The notes beneath the pieces were generated by a model. It worked only from the letters and a program-made list of their open reading frames with translations. It searched no databases and was not told the origin of the DNA. The position numbers and the translations under genes are program-made. From the NCBI GenBank assembly GCA_032871835.1, contig CM065296.1, positions 52,171,288-52,235,287 on the forward strand: DNA of 64,000 nt, in the 5' to 3' direction. Source of the stretch: Dipteronia dyeriana. Taxonomy: Eukaryota > Streptophyta > Magnoliopsida > Sapindales > Sapindaceae. Each line of letters begins with the position of its first letter. The first letter of the stretch is position 1. Positions 37,598 to 48,842 of the stretch are shown piece after piece.

Positions 37598-39144
37598 TGA
37601 TGCCTTGGTCAGGCTACCACCCCCAAGAAGGATCTTAGTGTGAGAGCAAAGTTGTCATCCAGATCTCAGGACTAAGAAATAGCTAGATAACGCTCCTGAT
37701 GCCTTGGTCAGGCTACCACCCCAAGAAGGATCTGGGTGTAAGAGCATAGTTGCCATCCAGATCTCAAGGCCAGGAAATAGTAGCGCTCCTGATGCCTTGG
37801 TCCGGCTACCACACCCAAGAAGGGTCTGAGTGTAAGAGCATAGTTTTCAACCAGATCTCAAGACCAGGAAATAGCTAGGTAGCACTCCTGATGCCTTGGT
37901 CAGGCTACCTACCTAAAGACGGGTCTGACTGTAAGAGCAGAGTTGTCATCCAGATCTCAATACCAGGAAATAGCTAGATAGCGCTCCCGATGCCTTGGTC
38001 GGGCTTCCACCCCTTAGAAGGATTTGACTGTGAGAGCATAGTTGCAATCCAGATCTCGAGACCAGGAAATAGCTAGATAGCCCTCCTAATGCCTTGGTCG
38101 GGCTACCACCCCCTAGAAGGGTCTGAGTGTTAGAGCATAGTTGACATCCAGATCTCAAGACTAGGGAATAGCTAGATAGCGTTCCTGATGCCTTGGTCCG
38201 GCTACCACACCCAAGAAGGGTCTGAGTGTAAGAGCATAGTTGTCAACCAGATCTCAATACCAGGAAATAGCTATGTAGCACTCCTGATGCCTTGGTCGGG
38301 CTACCTCCCTAAAGTCAGATCTGAGTGTAAGGGCATAGTTGTCATCCAGATCTCAAGACACGGAAATAGCTAGATAGCGCTTCTGATGCCTTGGTCGGGC
38401 TACCAACTCTAAGAAGGATCTAAATGTAAGAGCATAGTTGCCATCCTGATCTCAAAACCAGGAAATATCTACATAGCGCTCCTGATGCCTTGGTCGGGCT
38501 ACCACCCCTAAGAAGGATCTCAGGACCAGGAAATAGGTAGATAGCTCTCATGATGCCATGTTCGGGCTACCACCCCCATGAAGGATCTGAGTGTAAGAGC
38601 ATAGTTGTCATCCATATCTCAAGACAAGGAAATACCTAGATAGCCCTCCATATGCCTTGGTCAGGCTACCACCCCTAAGAAGGATCTGGGTGTAAGAGCA
38701 TAGTTCCCATCCAGATATCAAGACCAGGAAATAGCTAGATAGCGCTCCTGATGCCTTGGTCGGGCAACCACCCCTTAGAAGGGTCTGAGTGTAAGAGCAT
38801 AGTTGTCAACCAGATCTCGAGACCAGGAAATAGCTAGGTAGAGCTCCTGATGCCGTGGTCGGGCTACCACCCCTAAGAAGGATCTGAGTGTAAGAGCATA
38901 GTTGCCATCCAGATCTCATGACCAGGAAATAGCTAGATAGCCCTCCTAATGCCTTGGTCGGGCTACCAACCCTTAGAAGAATCTAAGTGTAAGAGCATAG
39001 TTGTCATCCAGATCTCAAGACCAGGAAATAGCTAGATAGCGCTCCTGATGGCTTGGTCGGGCTACCACCCATAAGAAGGATCTAAGTGTAAGAGCATAGT
39101 TGCCATCCAGATCTCAAGACCAGGAAATAGCTTAATAGCGCTCC
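37598..39144 (+). repeat. 1,547-bp tandem duplication (16-mer), copy A
   Basis: This block is repeated at 39,145-40,691 with an offset of 1,547 bp and very few differences; for instance 37,946-38,158 and 39,493-39,705 translate identically over 70 codons. Its length equals 14 monomers of 99 bp plus one of 93 and one of 68 bp. The corresponding stretch of the second 23-kb copy (about 61,126-62,570) is single, so this duplication arose after the 23-kb event, or was lost from the other copy. Confidence 0.92.
38513..38545 (+). repeat. 68-bp truncated monomer, first of the family
   Basis: In AAGAAGGATCTCAGGACC the segment normally lying between the first GATCT (monomer bases 33-37) and the second (64-68) is missing, a loss of 31 bp between two copies of GATCT. 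The same junction recurs at about 40,066, 45,951, 46,655, 47,416, 48,375, 49,334, 50,293, 51,252, 52,211 and 61,949. A single origin and spread by duplication is the simplest reading. Confidence 0.93.
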
Positions 39145-40691
39145 TGATGCCTTGGTCAGGCTACCACCCCCAAGAAGGATCTTAGTGTGAGAGCAAAGTT
39201 GTCATCCAGATCTCAGGACTAAGAAATAGCTAGATAACGCTCCTGATGCCTTGGTCAGGCTACCACCCCAAGAAGGATCTGGGTGTAAGAGCATAGTTGC
39301 CATCCAGATCTCAAGGCCAGGAAATAGTAGCGCTCCTGATGCCTTGGTCCGGCTACCACACCCAAGAAGGGTCTGAGTGTAAGAGCATAGTTTTCAACCA
39401 GATCTCAAGACCAGGAAATAGCTAGGTAGCACTCCTGATGCCTTGGTCAGGCTACCTACCTAAAGACGGGTCTGACTGTAAGAGCAGAGTTGTCATCCAG
39501 ATCTCAATACCAGGAAATAGCTAGATAGCGCTCCCGATGCCTTGGTCGGGCTTCCACCCCTTAGAAGGATTTGACTGTGAGAGCATAGTTGCAATCCAGA
39601 TCTCGAGACCAGGAAATAGCTAGATAGCCCTCCTAATGCCTTGGTCGGGCTACCACCCCCTAGAAGGGTCTGAGTGTTAGAGCATAGTTGACATCCAGAT
39701 CTCAAGACTAGGGAATAGCTAGATAGCGTTCCTGATGCCTTGGTCCGGCTACCACACCCAAGAAGGGTCTGAGTGTAAGAGCATAGTTGTCAACCAGATC
39801 TCAATACCAAGAAATAGCTAGGTAGCACTCCTGATGCCTTGGTCGGGCTACCTCCCTAAAGTCAGATCTGAGTGTAAGGGCATAGTTGTCATCCAGATCT
39901 CAAGACACGGAAATAGCTAGATAGTGCTCCTGATGCCTTGGTCGGGCTACCAACTCTAAGAAGGATCTAAATGTAAGAGCATAGTTGCCATCCAGATCTC
40001 AAAACCAGGAAATATCTACATAGCGCTCCTGATGCCTTGGTCGGGCTACCACCCCTAAGAAGGATCTCAGGACCAGGAAATAGGTAGATAGCTCTCATGA
40101 TGCCATGTTCGGGCTACCACCCCCATGAAGGATCTGAGTGTAAGAGCATAGTTGTCATCCAGATCTCAAGACAAGGAAATACCTAGATAGCCCTCCATAT
40201 GCCTTGGTCAGGCTACCACCCCTAAGAAGGATCTGGGTGTAAGAGCATAGTTCCCATCCAGATATCAAGACCAGGAAATAGCTAGATAGCGCTCCTGATG
40301 CCTTGGTCGGGCAACCACCCCTTAGAAGGGTCTGAGTGTAAGAGCATAGTTGTCAACCAGATCTCGAGACCAGGAAATAGCTAGGTAGAGCTCCTGATGC
40401 CGTGGTCGGGCTACCACCCCTAAGAAGGATCTGAGTGTAAGAGCATAGTTGCCATCCAGATCTCATGACCAGGAAATAGCTAGATAGCCCTCCTAATGCC
40501 TTGGTCGGGCTACCAACCCTTAGAAGAATCTAAGTGTAAGAGCATAGTTGTCATCCAGATCTCAAGACCAGAAAATAGCTAGATAGCGCTCCTGATGGCT
40601 TGGTCGGGCTACCACCCCTAAGAAGGATCTAAGTGTAAGAGCATAGTTGCCATCCAGATCTCAAGACCAGGAAATAGCTTAATAGCGCTCC
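39145..40691 (+). repeat. 1,547-bp tandem duplication (16-mer), copy B
   Basis: Adjacent second copy of 37,598-39,144. The left join lies in TGCCTTGGTCAGGCTACC around 39,148: the sequence before it (AGCTTAATAGCG) is the end of the unit, and CTTAGTGTGAGAGC after it is the beginning. Confidence 0.92.
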
Positions 40692-41583
40692 TGATGCCAT
40701 GGTCAGGCTACCACCCCTAAGAAGGATCTGAGTGTAAGAGAATAGTTGTCATCCAGATATCAGGACAAGGAAATAGCTAGATAGCACTTATGATGCCTTG
40801 GTCGAGCTACCACTCCTTAGAAGTGTCTAAGTGTAAGAGCATTGTTGCCTTCCAGATCTAAAGACCAGGAAATAGCTATGTAGCGCTCCTGTTGCCTTTG
40901 TCGGGCTACAACCCCCAAGAAGGATCTGAGTGTGAGAGCATAGTTGCCATCCATATCTCGAGACTAGGAAATAGCTAGATAGCCAACCTGATGCCTTGGT
41001 CTGGCTACCACTCTTAAGAAGGGTCTGAGTGTAAGAGCACAGTTGTCATACAGATCTCAAGACCAGGAAATAGCTAGATAGCGCTCCTGATGGCTTGGTC
41101 GGGCTACCGCCCCTAAGAAGGATCTAAGTGTAAGAGCATATTTGCCATATAGATCTCAAGACCAGGAAATAGCTTAATAGCGCTTCTGATGCCTTGGTCA
41201 GGCTACCACCCCTAAGAAGGATCTGAGTGTAAGAGAATAGTTGTCATCCAGATATCAGGACAAGGAAAAAGCTAGATAGCACTTATGATGCCTTGGTCGA
41301 GCTACCACCCCTTAGAAGTGTTTAAGTGTAAGAGCATTGTTGCCTTCCAGATCTAAAGACCAGGAAATAGCTATGTAGCGCTCCTGTTGCCTTTGTCGGG
41401 CTACAACCCCCAAGAAGGATCTGAGTGTGAGAGCATAGTTGCCATCCATATCTCGAGACTAGGAAATAGCTAGATAGCCAACCTGATGCTTTGGTCGGGC
41501 TACCACTCCTAAGAAGGGTCTGAGTGTAAGAGCATAGTTGTCATACAGATCTCAAGACCAGGAAATAGCTAGATAGCACTCCC
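40594..41583 (+). repeat. 495-bp tandem duplication (5-mer), two copies
   Basis: Copies are 40,594-41,088 and 41,089-41,583, exactly five 99-bp monomers apart. Anchors are GATGGCTTGG at 40,594 and 41,089 and CAGATATCAGGACAAGG at 40,755 and 41,250. The second 23-kb copy has the same pair at 62,476 and 62,971, so the duplication predates the 23-kb event. Confidence 0.92.
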
Positions 41584-43152
41584 GATGCCATGGTCGGGCT
41601 ACCAACCCCAAGAAGGTTCTGAGTGTAAGAGAAGAGTTGCTATCCAGATCTCAAGACTAGGAAATAACTAGATAGCGCACCTGTTGCCTTGGTCGGGGTA
41701 CCACCCCTAAGAAGGATATGAGTGTAAGAGAATAGTTGCCTTCCAGATCTAAAGACCAGGAAATAGCTATGTAGCGCTCCTGTTGCCTTTGTCGGCCTTA
41801 AACCCCCAAGAAGGATCTGAGTGTGAGAGCATAGTTGCCATCCATATCTCGAGACTAGGAAATAACTAGATAGCCAACCTGATGCTTTGGTCGGTCAACC
41901 ACCCCTAAGAAGGATTTGAGTGTAAGAGCATAGTTGCCATCCATATCTCAAGACCAGGAAATAGCTAGATAGCGCTCCTGTTGCCTTGGTCGGGCTACCA
42001 CCCCTAAGAAGGATATGAGTGTAAGAGAATAGTTGCCATCCAGATCTCAGGACCAGGAAATAGCTAGATAGCCCTCCCTATGCCTTGGTCAGGCTATTAC
42101 CCCAAGAAGGATCTGGGTGTAAGAGCATGGTTGCTATCCAGATCTCAAGGCTAGGAAATAGTAGCGCTCCTGATGCATTGGTAGTGCTACCACCCCCAAG
42201 AAGGGTTTGAGTGTAACAGTATAGTTGTCAACCAGATCTCAAGACCAAGAAATAGCTAGGTAGCGCTCCTGATGCCTTGGTCGGGATACCACACCTAAGA
42301 AGGATCTGTGTGTAAGAGCATAGTTGCCATCCATATCTTAGGACCTGAAAATAGCTAGATAGCGCTCATGATGCATTGGTCGGGCTACCACCTCTAAGAA
42401 GGGTCTGAGTATAAGAGCATAGTTGCCATCCACTTCTCAGGACCAAGAAATACGTAGATAGCGCTTCTGATGACTTGGTCGGGATACCTCCCCCAAGAAG
42501 GGTCTGAGTGTAAGAGCATAGTTGTCATCATGATCTCAATACCAGGAAATAGCTAGATAGCCCACCCTATGCCTTGGTAAGGCTTCCACCCCTTAGAAGG
42601 ATCTGAGTGTGAGAGCATAGTTGTCATCCAGATCTCGAGGCCAGGAAATAACTGGATAGCGCTTCTGATGCCTTGGTCAGGCTACCACCCCTAAGAAGAA
42701 ACTGAGTGTAAGAGCATAGTTGCCATCCAGATATCATGACCAGAAAATAGCTAGATAGCCCTCCCTATGCCCTGGCCAGGCTACCACCCCAAGAAGGATT
42801 TGGGTGTAAGAGCAGAGTTGCCATCCAGATCTCAAGGCCAGGAAATAGTAGCGCTCCTGATGCCTTGGTAGGGCTACCACCCCCAAGAAGGGTCTGAGTG
42901 TAACAGCATAGTTGTCAACCAGATCTTAAGACCAGGAAATAGCTAGGCAACACTCATGATGCCTTGGCCGGGATACCACCCCAAAGAATGATCTGAGTGT
43001 GTTAGCATAGTTGCCATCTAGATCTCGAGACCAGAAAATAGCTAGATAGCGCTCCTAATGCCTTGGTCGGGCTACCACTCCCTAGAAGGATCTGAGTGTA
43101 AGAGCATTGTTGCCATTCAGATCTCAAGACCAGGAAATAGCTTGATAGCACT
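41584..43152 (+). repeat. Domain II monomers
   Basis: About 16 monomers, including 93-94-bp forms with GGAAATAGTAGCGCTCC at about 42,156 and 42,842. A third occurrence of CCTTCCAGATCTAAAGACC at about 41,739 follows the two inside the 495-bp duplication. The first 730 bp or so is also matched near the window end. No gene or foreign element was seen. Confidence 0.88.
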
Positions 43153-44215
43153 CCTGATGCCTTGGTCAGGCTCCCACCTTCATAAAGGATCTGTGTGTAA
43201 TAGAATAGTTGTCATCCAGATCTCAAGACAAGGAAATAGCTAGATAGCCCTCCTTATGCCTTGGTCAGGCTACCACCCCCAAGAAGGATCTGGGTGTAAG
43301 ATCATAGTTGCCATCTAGATCTCAAGACTAGGAAATAGCTAGATAGCGCTCCGGATGCCTTGGTCGAGCTACCACCCCCAAGAAGGGTCTGAGTGTAGGA
43401 GCATAGTTGTCAACAAGATTTCAAGACCAGGAAATAGCTAGATAGCGCTCCTGATGGCTTGGTCGGGCTACCACCCCTAAGAAGGATATGAGTGTAAGAG
43501 CATAGTGTCCATCCAGATCTCAGTGCCGGGAAATATCTAGATAGCCCTCCCAATGCCTTGGTCGGGCTACCACTCCCAAGAAGGGTCTGAGTGTAAGAGT
43601 ATAGTTGTCAACCAGATCTCAAGACCAGGAAAAACCTAGGTAGCGCTCCTGATGCCTTGGTCGGGCTACCACCCCTAAGAAGGATCTGAGTGTAAGAGCA
43701 TAGTTACCATCTAGATCTCAGGACCAGGAAATAGCTAGATAGCTCCCATGATGCCTTGGTCGGGCTCCCACCTCCATGAAGGATCTGTGTGTAAGAGCAT
43801 AGTTGTCATCCAGATCTCAAGACAAGGAAATAACTAGATAGCCCTCCTTATGCCTTGGTCAGGCTACCACCCCCAAGAAGGATCTGGGTGTAAGATCATA
43901 GTTGCCATCTAGATCTCAAGACTACGAAATAGCTAGATAGCGCTCCGGATGCCTTGGTCGAGCTACCACCCCCAAGAAGGGTCTGAGTGTAGGAGCATAG
44001 TTGTCAACAAGATTTCAAGACCAGGAAATAGCTAGATAGCGCTCCTGATGGCTTGGTTGGGCTACCACCCCTAAGAAGGATATGAGTGTAAGAGCATAGT
44101 GTCCATCCAGATCTCAGTGCCGGGAAATAGCTAGATGGCCCTCCCAATGCCTTGGTCAGGCTACCACCCCCAAGAAGGATCTGAATGTAAGATCATAGTT
44201 GTCAACCAGATCTCA
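43153..44215 (+). repeat. 594-bp tandem duplication (6-mer)
   Basis: The block from about 43,153 is repeated from about 43,747 at 594 bp, six whole monomers. Shared rare variants are GGATCTGTGTGTAA, GGTGTAAGATCATAG, GCGCTCCGGATGCC (CCGGAT at 43,351 and 43,945) and ATCTCAGTGCCGGG. The second copy fades out near 44,215. Confidence 0.88.
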
Positions 44216-46000
44216 AGACCAGGAAATAGCTAGATAGCGCTCCTGATGGCTTGGTCGGGCTACCACCCCAAAGAAGGATCTGAGTGTAAGAGCATAGTTG
44301 CCATCCTGATCTCAAGACCAAGAAATAGCTTGATAGTGCTCTTGCTGCCTTGGTCGGGCTACCACCCCTAAGAATTATCTGAGTGTAAGAGCATAGTTGT
44401 CATCCAGATCTTAACACCAGGAAATAGCTAGATAGTACTCATGATGCCTTTGTCGAGCTACCACCCTTTAGAAGCGTCTAAGTGTAAGAGCATAGTTGTC
44501 ATCCAGATCTCAAGACCAGGAAATAGCTAGGTAGCACTCTTGATGCCTTTGTCGGGCTACAACCCTCAAGAAGGATCTGAGTATGAGAGCATAGTTGCCA
44601 CCCATATCTCGAGACCAGGAAATAGCTAGATAGCCCTCCTGATGCCTTGGTCGGGCTACCACCCCTAAGAAGGGTCTGAGTGTAAAAGCAGAGTTGTAAT
44701 CCAGATCTCAAGTCTAGGAACTAGCTAGATAGCGCTCCCGATGCCTTGGTAGGGCTACCAACCCCAAGAAGGTTCTGAGTGTAAGGGCATAGTGTCTATC
44801 TAGATCTCAAGACTAGGAAATAACTAGGTAGCGCACCTATTGCCTTGGTCGGGCAACCACCCCTATGAAGGATCTGAGTGTAAGAGCATAGTTTCCACCC
44901 AGATATCAAGACCAGGAAATATCTAGATAGCGCTCCTGATGCCTTGGTCAGGCTACCACCCCTAAGAAGGATCTGAGTGTAAGAGCATTGTGTCCATCCA
45001 GATCTCAGGGCCAGGAAATAGCTAGATAGCCCTCCCCATGACTTGGTCAGGCTACAACCCCAAGAAGGATCTGGGTGTAAGAGCATAGTTGCCATCCAGA
45101 TCACAAGGCCAGGAAATAGTAGCGCTTCTGATGCCTTGGACAGGCTACCACCCCTAAGAAGGACCTAAGTGTAAGAGCATAGTGTCCATCCAGATCTCAG
45201 GGCCAGGAAATAGCTAGATAGCCCTCCCCATGCCTTGGTCAGGCTACAACCCCAAGAAGGATCTGGGTGTAAGAGCATAGTTTCCATCCAGATCTCAAGG
45301 CCAGGAAATTGTAGCGCTCCTGATGCCTTTGTCTGGCTACCATACCCAAGAAGGGTATGAGTGTAAGAGCATAGTTGTCAACAAGATCTCAAGACCAGGA
45401 AACAGCTAGGTAGCACTCCTGATGCCTTGGTCGGGCTACCACCCCTAAGAAGGATCTGAGTGTAAGAGCATAGTTGCCAACCAGATATTAGGACCAGGAA
45501 ATAGCTAGATAGCGCTTCTGATGCATTGGTCGGGCTACCTCCCTAAAGACTGGTCTGAGTGTAAGAGCATAGTTGTCATCCAGATCTCAATACCAGGAAA
45601 TAGCTAGATAGCGCTCCCGATGCCTTGGTCGGGCTTCCACCCCTTAGAAGGATCTGACTGTGAGAGGATAGTTGCCATCAAGATCTCGAGACCAGGAAAT
45701 AGCTAGATAGCCCTCCTAATGCCTTGGTCGGGCAACCACCCTCTAGAAGGATCTGAGTGTAAGAGCATAGTTGTCATCCAGATCTGAAGACCAGGAAATA
45801 GCTAGATAGCGCTTATGATGCCTAGGTCAGGCTACCAACTCTAACAAGGATCTGAGTGTAAGAGCATAGTTGCCATCCAGATCTTAATACCAGGAAATAT
45901 CTAGATAGCGCTCCTGATGCCTTGGTCGGGCTACAACCCCTAAGAAGGATCTCAGGACCAGAAAATAGCTAGATAGCTCTCCTGATGCCTTGTTCGGGCT
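44216..46000 (+). repeat. Domain II monomers with a 192-bp two-monomer duplication
   Basis: About 18 monomers. A pair made of one 99-bp and one 93-bp monomer is duplicated at 192 bp (CCCCATG at 45,034 and 45,226, each followed by GATCTGGGTGTAAGAGC and CAAGGCCAGGAAAT). The stretch from about 45,150 to 45,630 matches 52,760-53,230 at an offset of about 7,609 bp. The first 68-bp truncated monomer of the HOR block is at about 45,951. Confidence 0.85.
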
Positions 46001-46924
46001 ACCACCCCCATGAAGGATCTGAGTGTAAGAGCATAGTTATCATCTAGATCTCAAGACAAGGAAATACCTAGATAGCCTTTCATATGCCTTGGTCAGGCTA
46101 CCACCTCCAAGAAGGATCTGGGTGTAAGAGCATAGTTCCCATCCAGATCTCAAGACCAGGAAATAGCTAGATAGCCCTTCTGATGCCTTGGTCGGGCTAC
46201 CACCCATACGAAGGATCTGAGTGTAAGAGCATAGTTGTAATCCATATCTCAAGACCAGGAAATAGCTAGATAGCGCTCCCGATGCCTTGGTCGGGCTACT
46301 AACCCCAAAAATGTTCTGAGTGTAAGAGCATAGTGTCTATCTAGATCTCAAGACTAGGAAATAACTAGGTAGCGCACCTAATGCCTTGGTCGGGCAACCA
46401 CCCCTAAGAATGATCTAAGTGTAAGAACATAGTTGCCATCCAGATATCACGACCAGGAAATAACTAGATAGCGCTCCTGGTTGAATGGTCAGGCTACCAC
46501 CCCTTAGAAGGATCTGAGTGTTAGAGCATATCGGGCTACCAACTCTAACAAGGATCTGAGTGTAAGAGCATAGTTGCCATCCAGATCTCAAGACCAGGAA
46601 ATATCTAGATAGCGCTCCTGATGCCTTGGTCGGGCTACAACCCCTAAGAAGGATCTCAGGACCAGGAAATAGCTAGATAGCTTTCCTGATGCCTTGTTCA
46701 TGCTACCACCCCCATGAAGGATCTGAGTGTAAGAGCATAGTTGTCATCTAGATCTCAAGACAAGGAAATACCTAGATAGCCTTTCATATGCCTTGGTCAG
46801 GCTACCACCTCCAAGAAGGATCTGGGTGTAAGAGCATAGTTCCCATCCAGATCTCAAGACCAGGAAATAGCTAGATAGCCCTTCTGATGCCTTGGTCGGG
46901 CTACCACCCCTAAGAAGGGTCTGA

Positions 46925-48842
46925 GTGTAAGAGCATAGTTGTAATCCAGATCTCAAGACCAGGAAATAGCTAGATAGCGCTCCCGATTTATTGGTCGGGC
47001 TACTAACCCCAAAAATGTTCTGAGTGTAAGAGCATAGTGTCTATCTAGATCTCAAGACTAGGAAATAACTAGGTAGCGCACCTAATGCCTTGGTCGGGCA
47101 ACCACCCCTAAGAATGATCTAAGTGTAAGAACATAGTTGCCATCCAGATATCACGACCAGGAAATAACTAGATAGCGCTCCTGATGCAATGGTCAGGCTA
47201 CCACCCCTTAGAAGGATCTGAGTGTAAGAGCATAGATGTCATCCAGATCTCAAGACCAGGAAATAGCTAGATAGCGCTCCTGATGCCTTGGTCGGGCTAC
47301 CAACTCTAACAAGGATCTGAGTGTAAGAGCATAGTTGCCATCCAGATCTCAAGACCAGGAAATATCTAGATAGCGCTCCTGATGCCTTGGTCGGGCTACA
47401 ACCCCTAAGAAGGATCGCAGGACCAGGAAATAGCTAGATAGCTCTCCTGATGCCTTGTTCATGCTACCACCCCCATGAAGGATCTGAGTGTAAGAGCATA
47501 GTTGTCATCTAGATCTCAAGACAAGGAAATACCTAGATAGCCTTTCATATGCCTTGGTCAGGCTACCACCTCCAAGAAGGATCTGGGTGTAAGAGCATAG
47601 TTCCCATCCAGATCTCAAGACCAGGAAATAGCTAGATAGCCCTTCTGATGCATTGGTCGGGCTACCACCCCTAAGAAGGGTCTGAGTGTAAGAGCATAGT
47701 TGTAATCCAGATCTCAAGAACAGGAAATAGCTAGATAGCGCTCCCGATGTCTTGGTTGGGCTACCAACCCCAAGAAGGTTCTGAGTGTAAGAGCATAGTG
47801 TCTATCTAGATCTCAAGACTAGGAAATAACTAGGTAGCGCACCTAATGCCTTGGTCGGGCAACCACCCCTAAGAAGGATCTAAGTGTAAGAACATAGTTG
47901 TAATCCAGATCTCAAGACCAGGAAATAGCTAGATAGCGCTCCCGATGCCTTGGTCGGGCTACCAACCCCAAGAAGGTTCTGAGTGTAAGAGCATAGTGTC
48001 TATCTAGATCTCAAGACTAGGAAATAACTAGGTAGCGCACCTAATGCCTTGGTCGGGCAACCACCCCTAAGAAAGATCTAAGTGTAAGAACATAGTTGCC
48101 ATCCAGATATCAAGACCAGGAAATAACTAGATAGCGCTCCTGATGCCTTAGTTAGGCTACCACCCCTAAGAAGGATCTGAGTGTAAGAGCATAGTTGTCA
48201 TCCAGATCTCAAGACCAGGAAATAGCTAGATAGCGCTCATGATGCCTTGGTCGGGCTACCAACTCTAACAAGGATCTGAGTGTAAAAGCATAGTTGCCAT
48301 CCAGATCTCAAGACCAGGAAATATCTAGATAGCGCTCCTGATGCCTTGGTCAGGCTACAACCCCTAAGAAGGATCTCAGGACCAGGAAATAGCTAGATAG
48401 CTCTCCTGATGCCTTGTTCGGGCTACCACCCCCATGAAGGATCTGAGTGTAAGAGCATAGTTGTCATCTAGATCTCAAGACAAGGAAATACATAGATAGC
48501 CTATAATATGCCTTGATCAGGCTACCACCTCCAAGAAGGATCTGGGTGTAGGAGCATAGTTCCCATCCAGATCTCAAGACCAGGAAATAGCTAGATAGCC
48601 TTTCTGATGCCTTGGTCGGTCTACCACCCCTAAGAAGGGTCTGAGTGTAACAGCATAGTTGTAATCCAGATCTCAAGACCAGGAAATAGCTAGATAGCGC
48701 TCCCGAGGCCTTGGTCAGGCTACCAACCCCAAGAAGGTTCTGAGTGTAACAGGCTAGTGTCTATCTAGATCTCAAGACTACGAAATAACTAGGTAGTGCA
48801 CCTAATGCCTTGGTCAGGCAACCACCCCTAAGAAGGATCTAA
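46925..48842 (+). repeat. 1,918-bp duplication (double HOR unit), copy A
   Basis: This block, about two HOR units long, is repeated at 48,843-50,760 with a constant offset of 1,918 bp. An odd variant, GATTTATTGGTCGGG, marks both (46,985 and 48,903), and 47,505-47,717 translates identically to 49,423-49,635, as does 48,464-48,676 to 50,382-50,594. I noted only a handful of differences by eye, such as CATAGATGTC against CATAGTTGTC (about 47,230 and 49,148) and AACAGGCTAG against AACAGCATAG (about 48,750 and 50,668). Confidence 0.93.
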
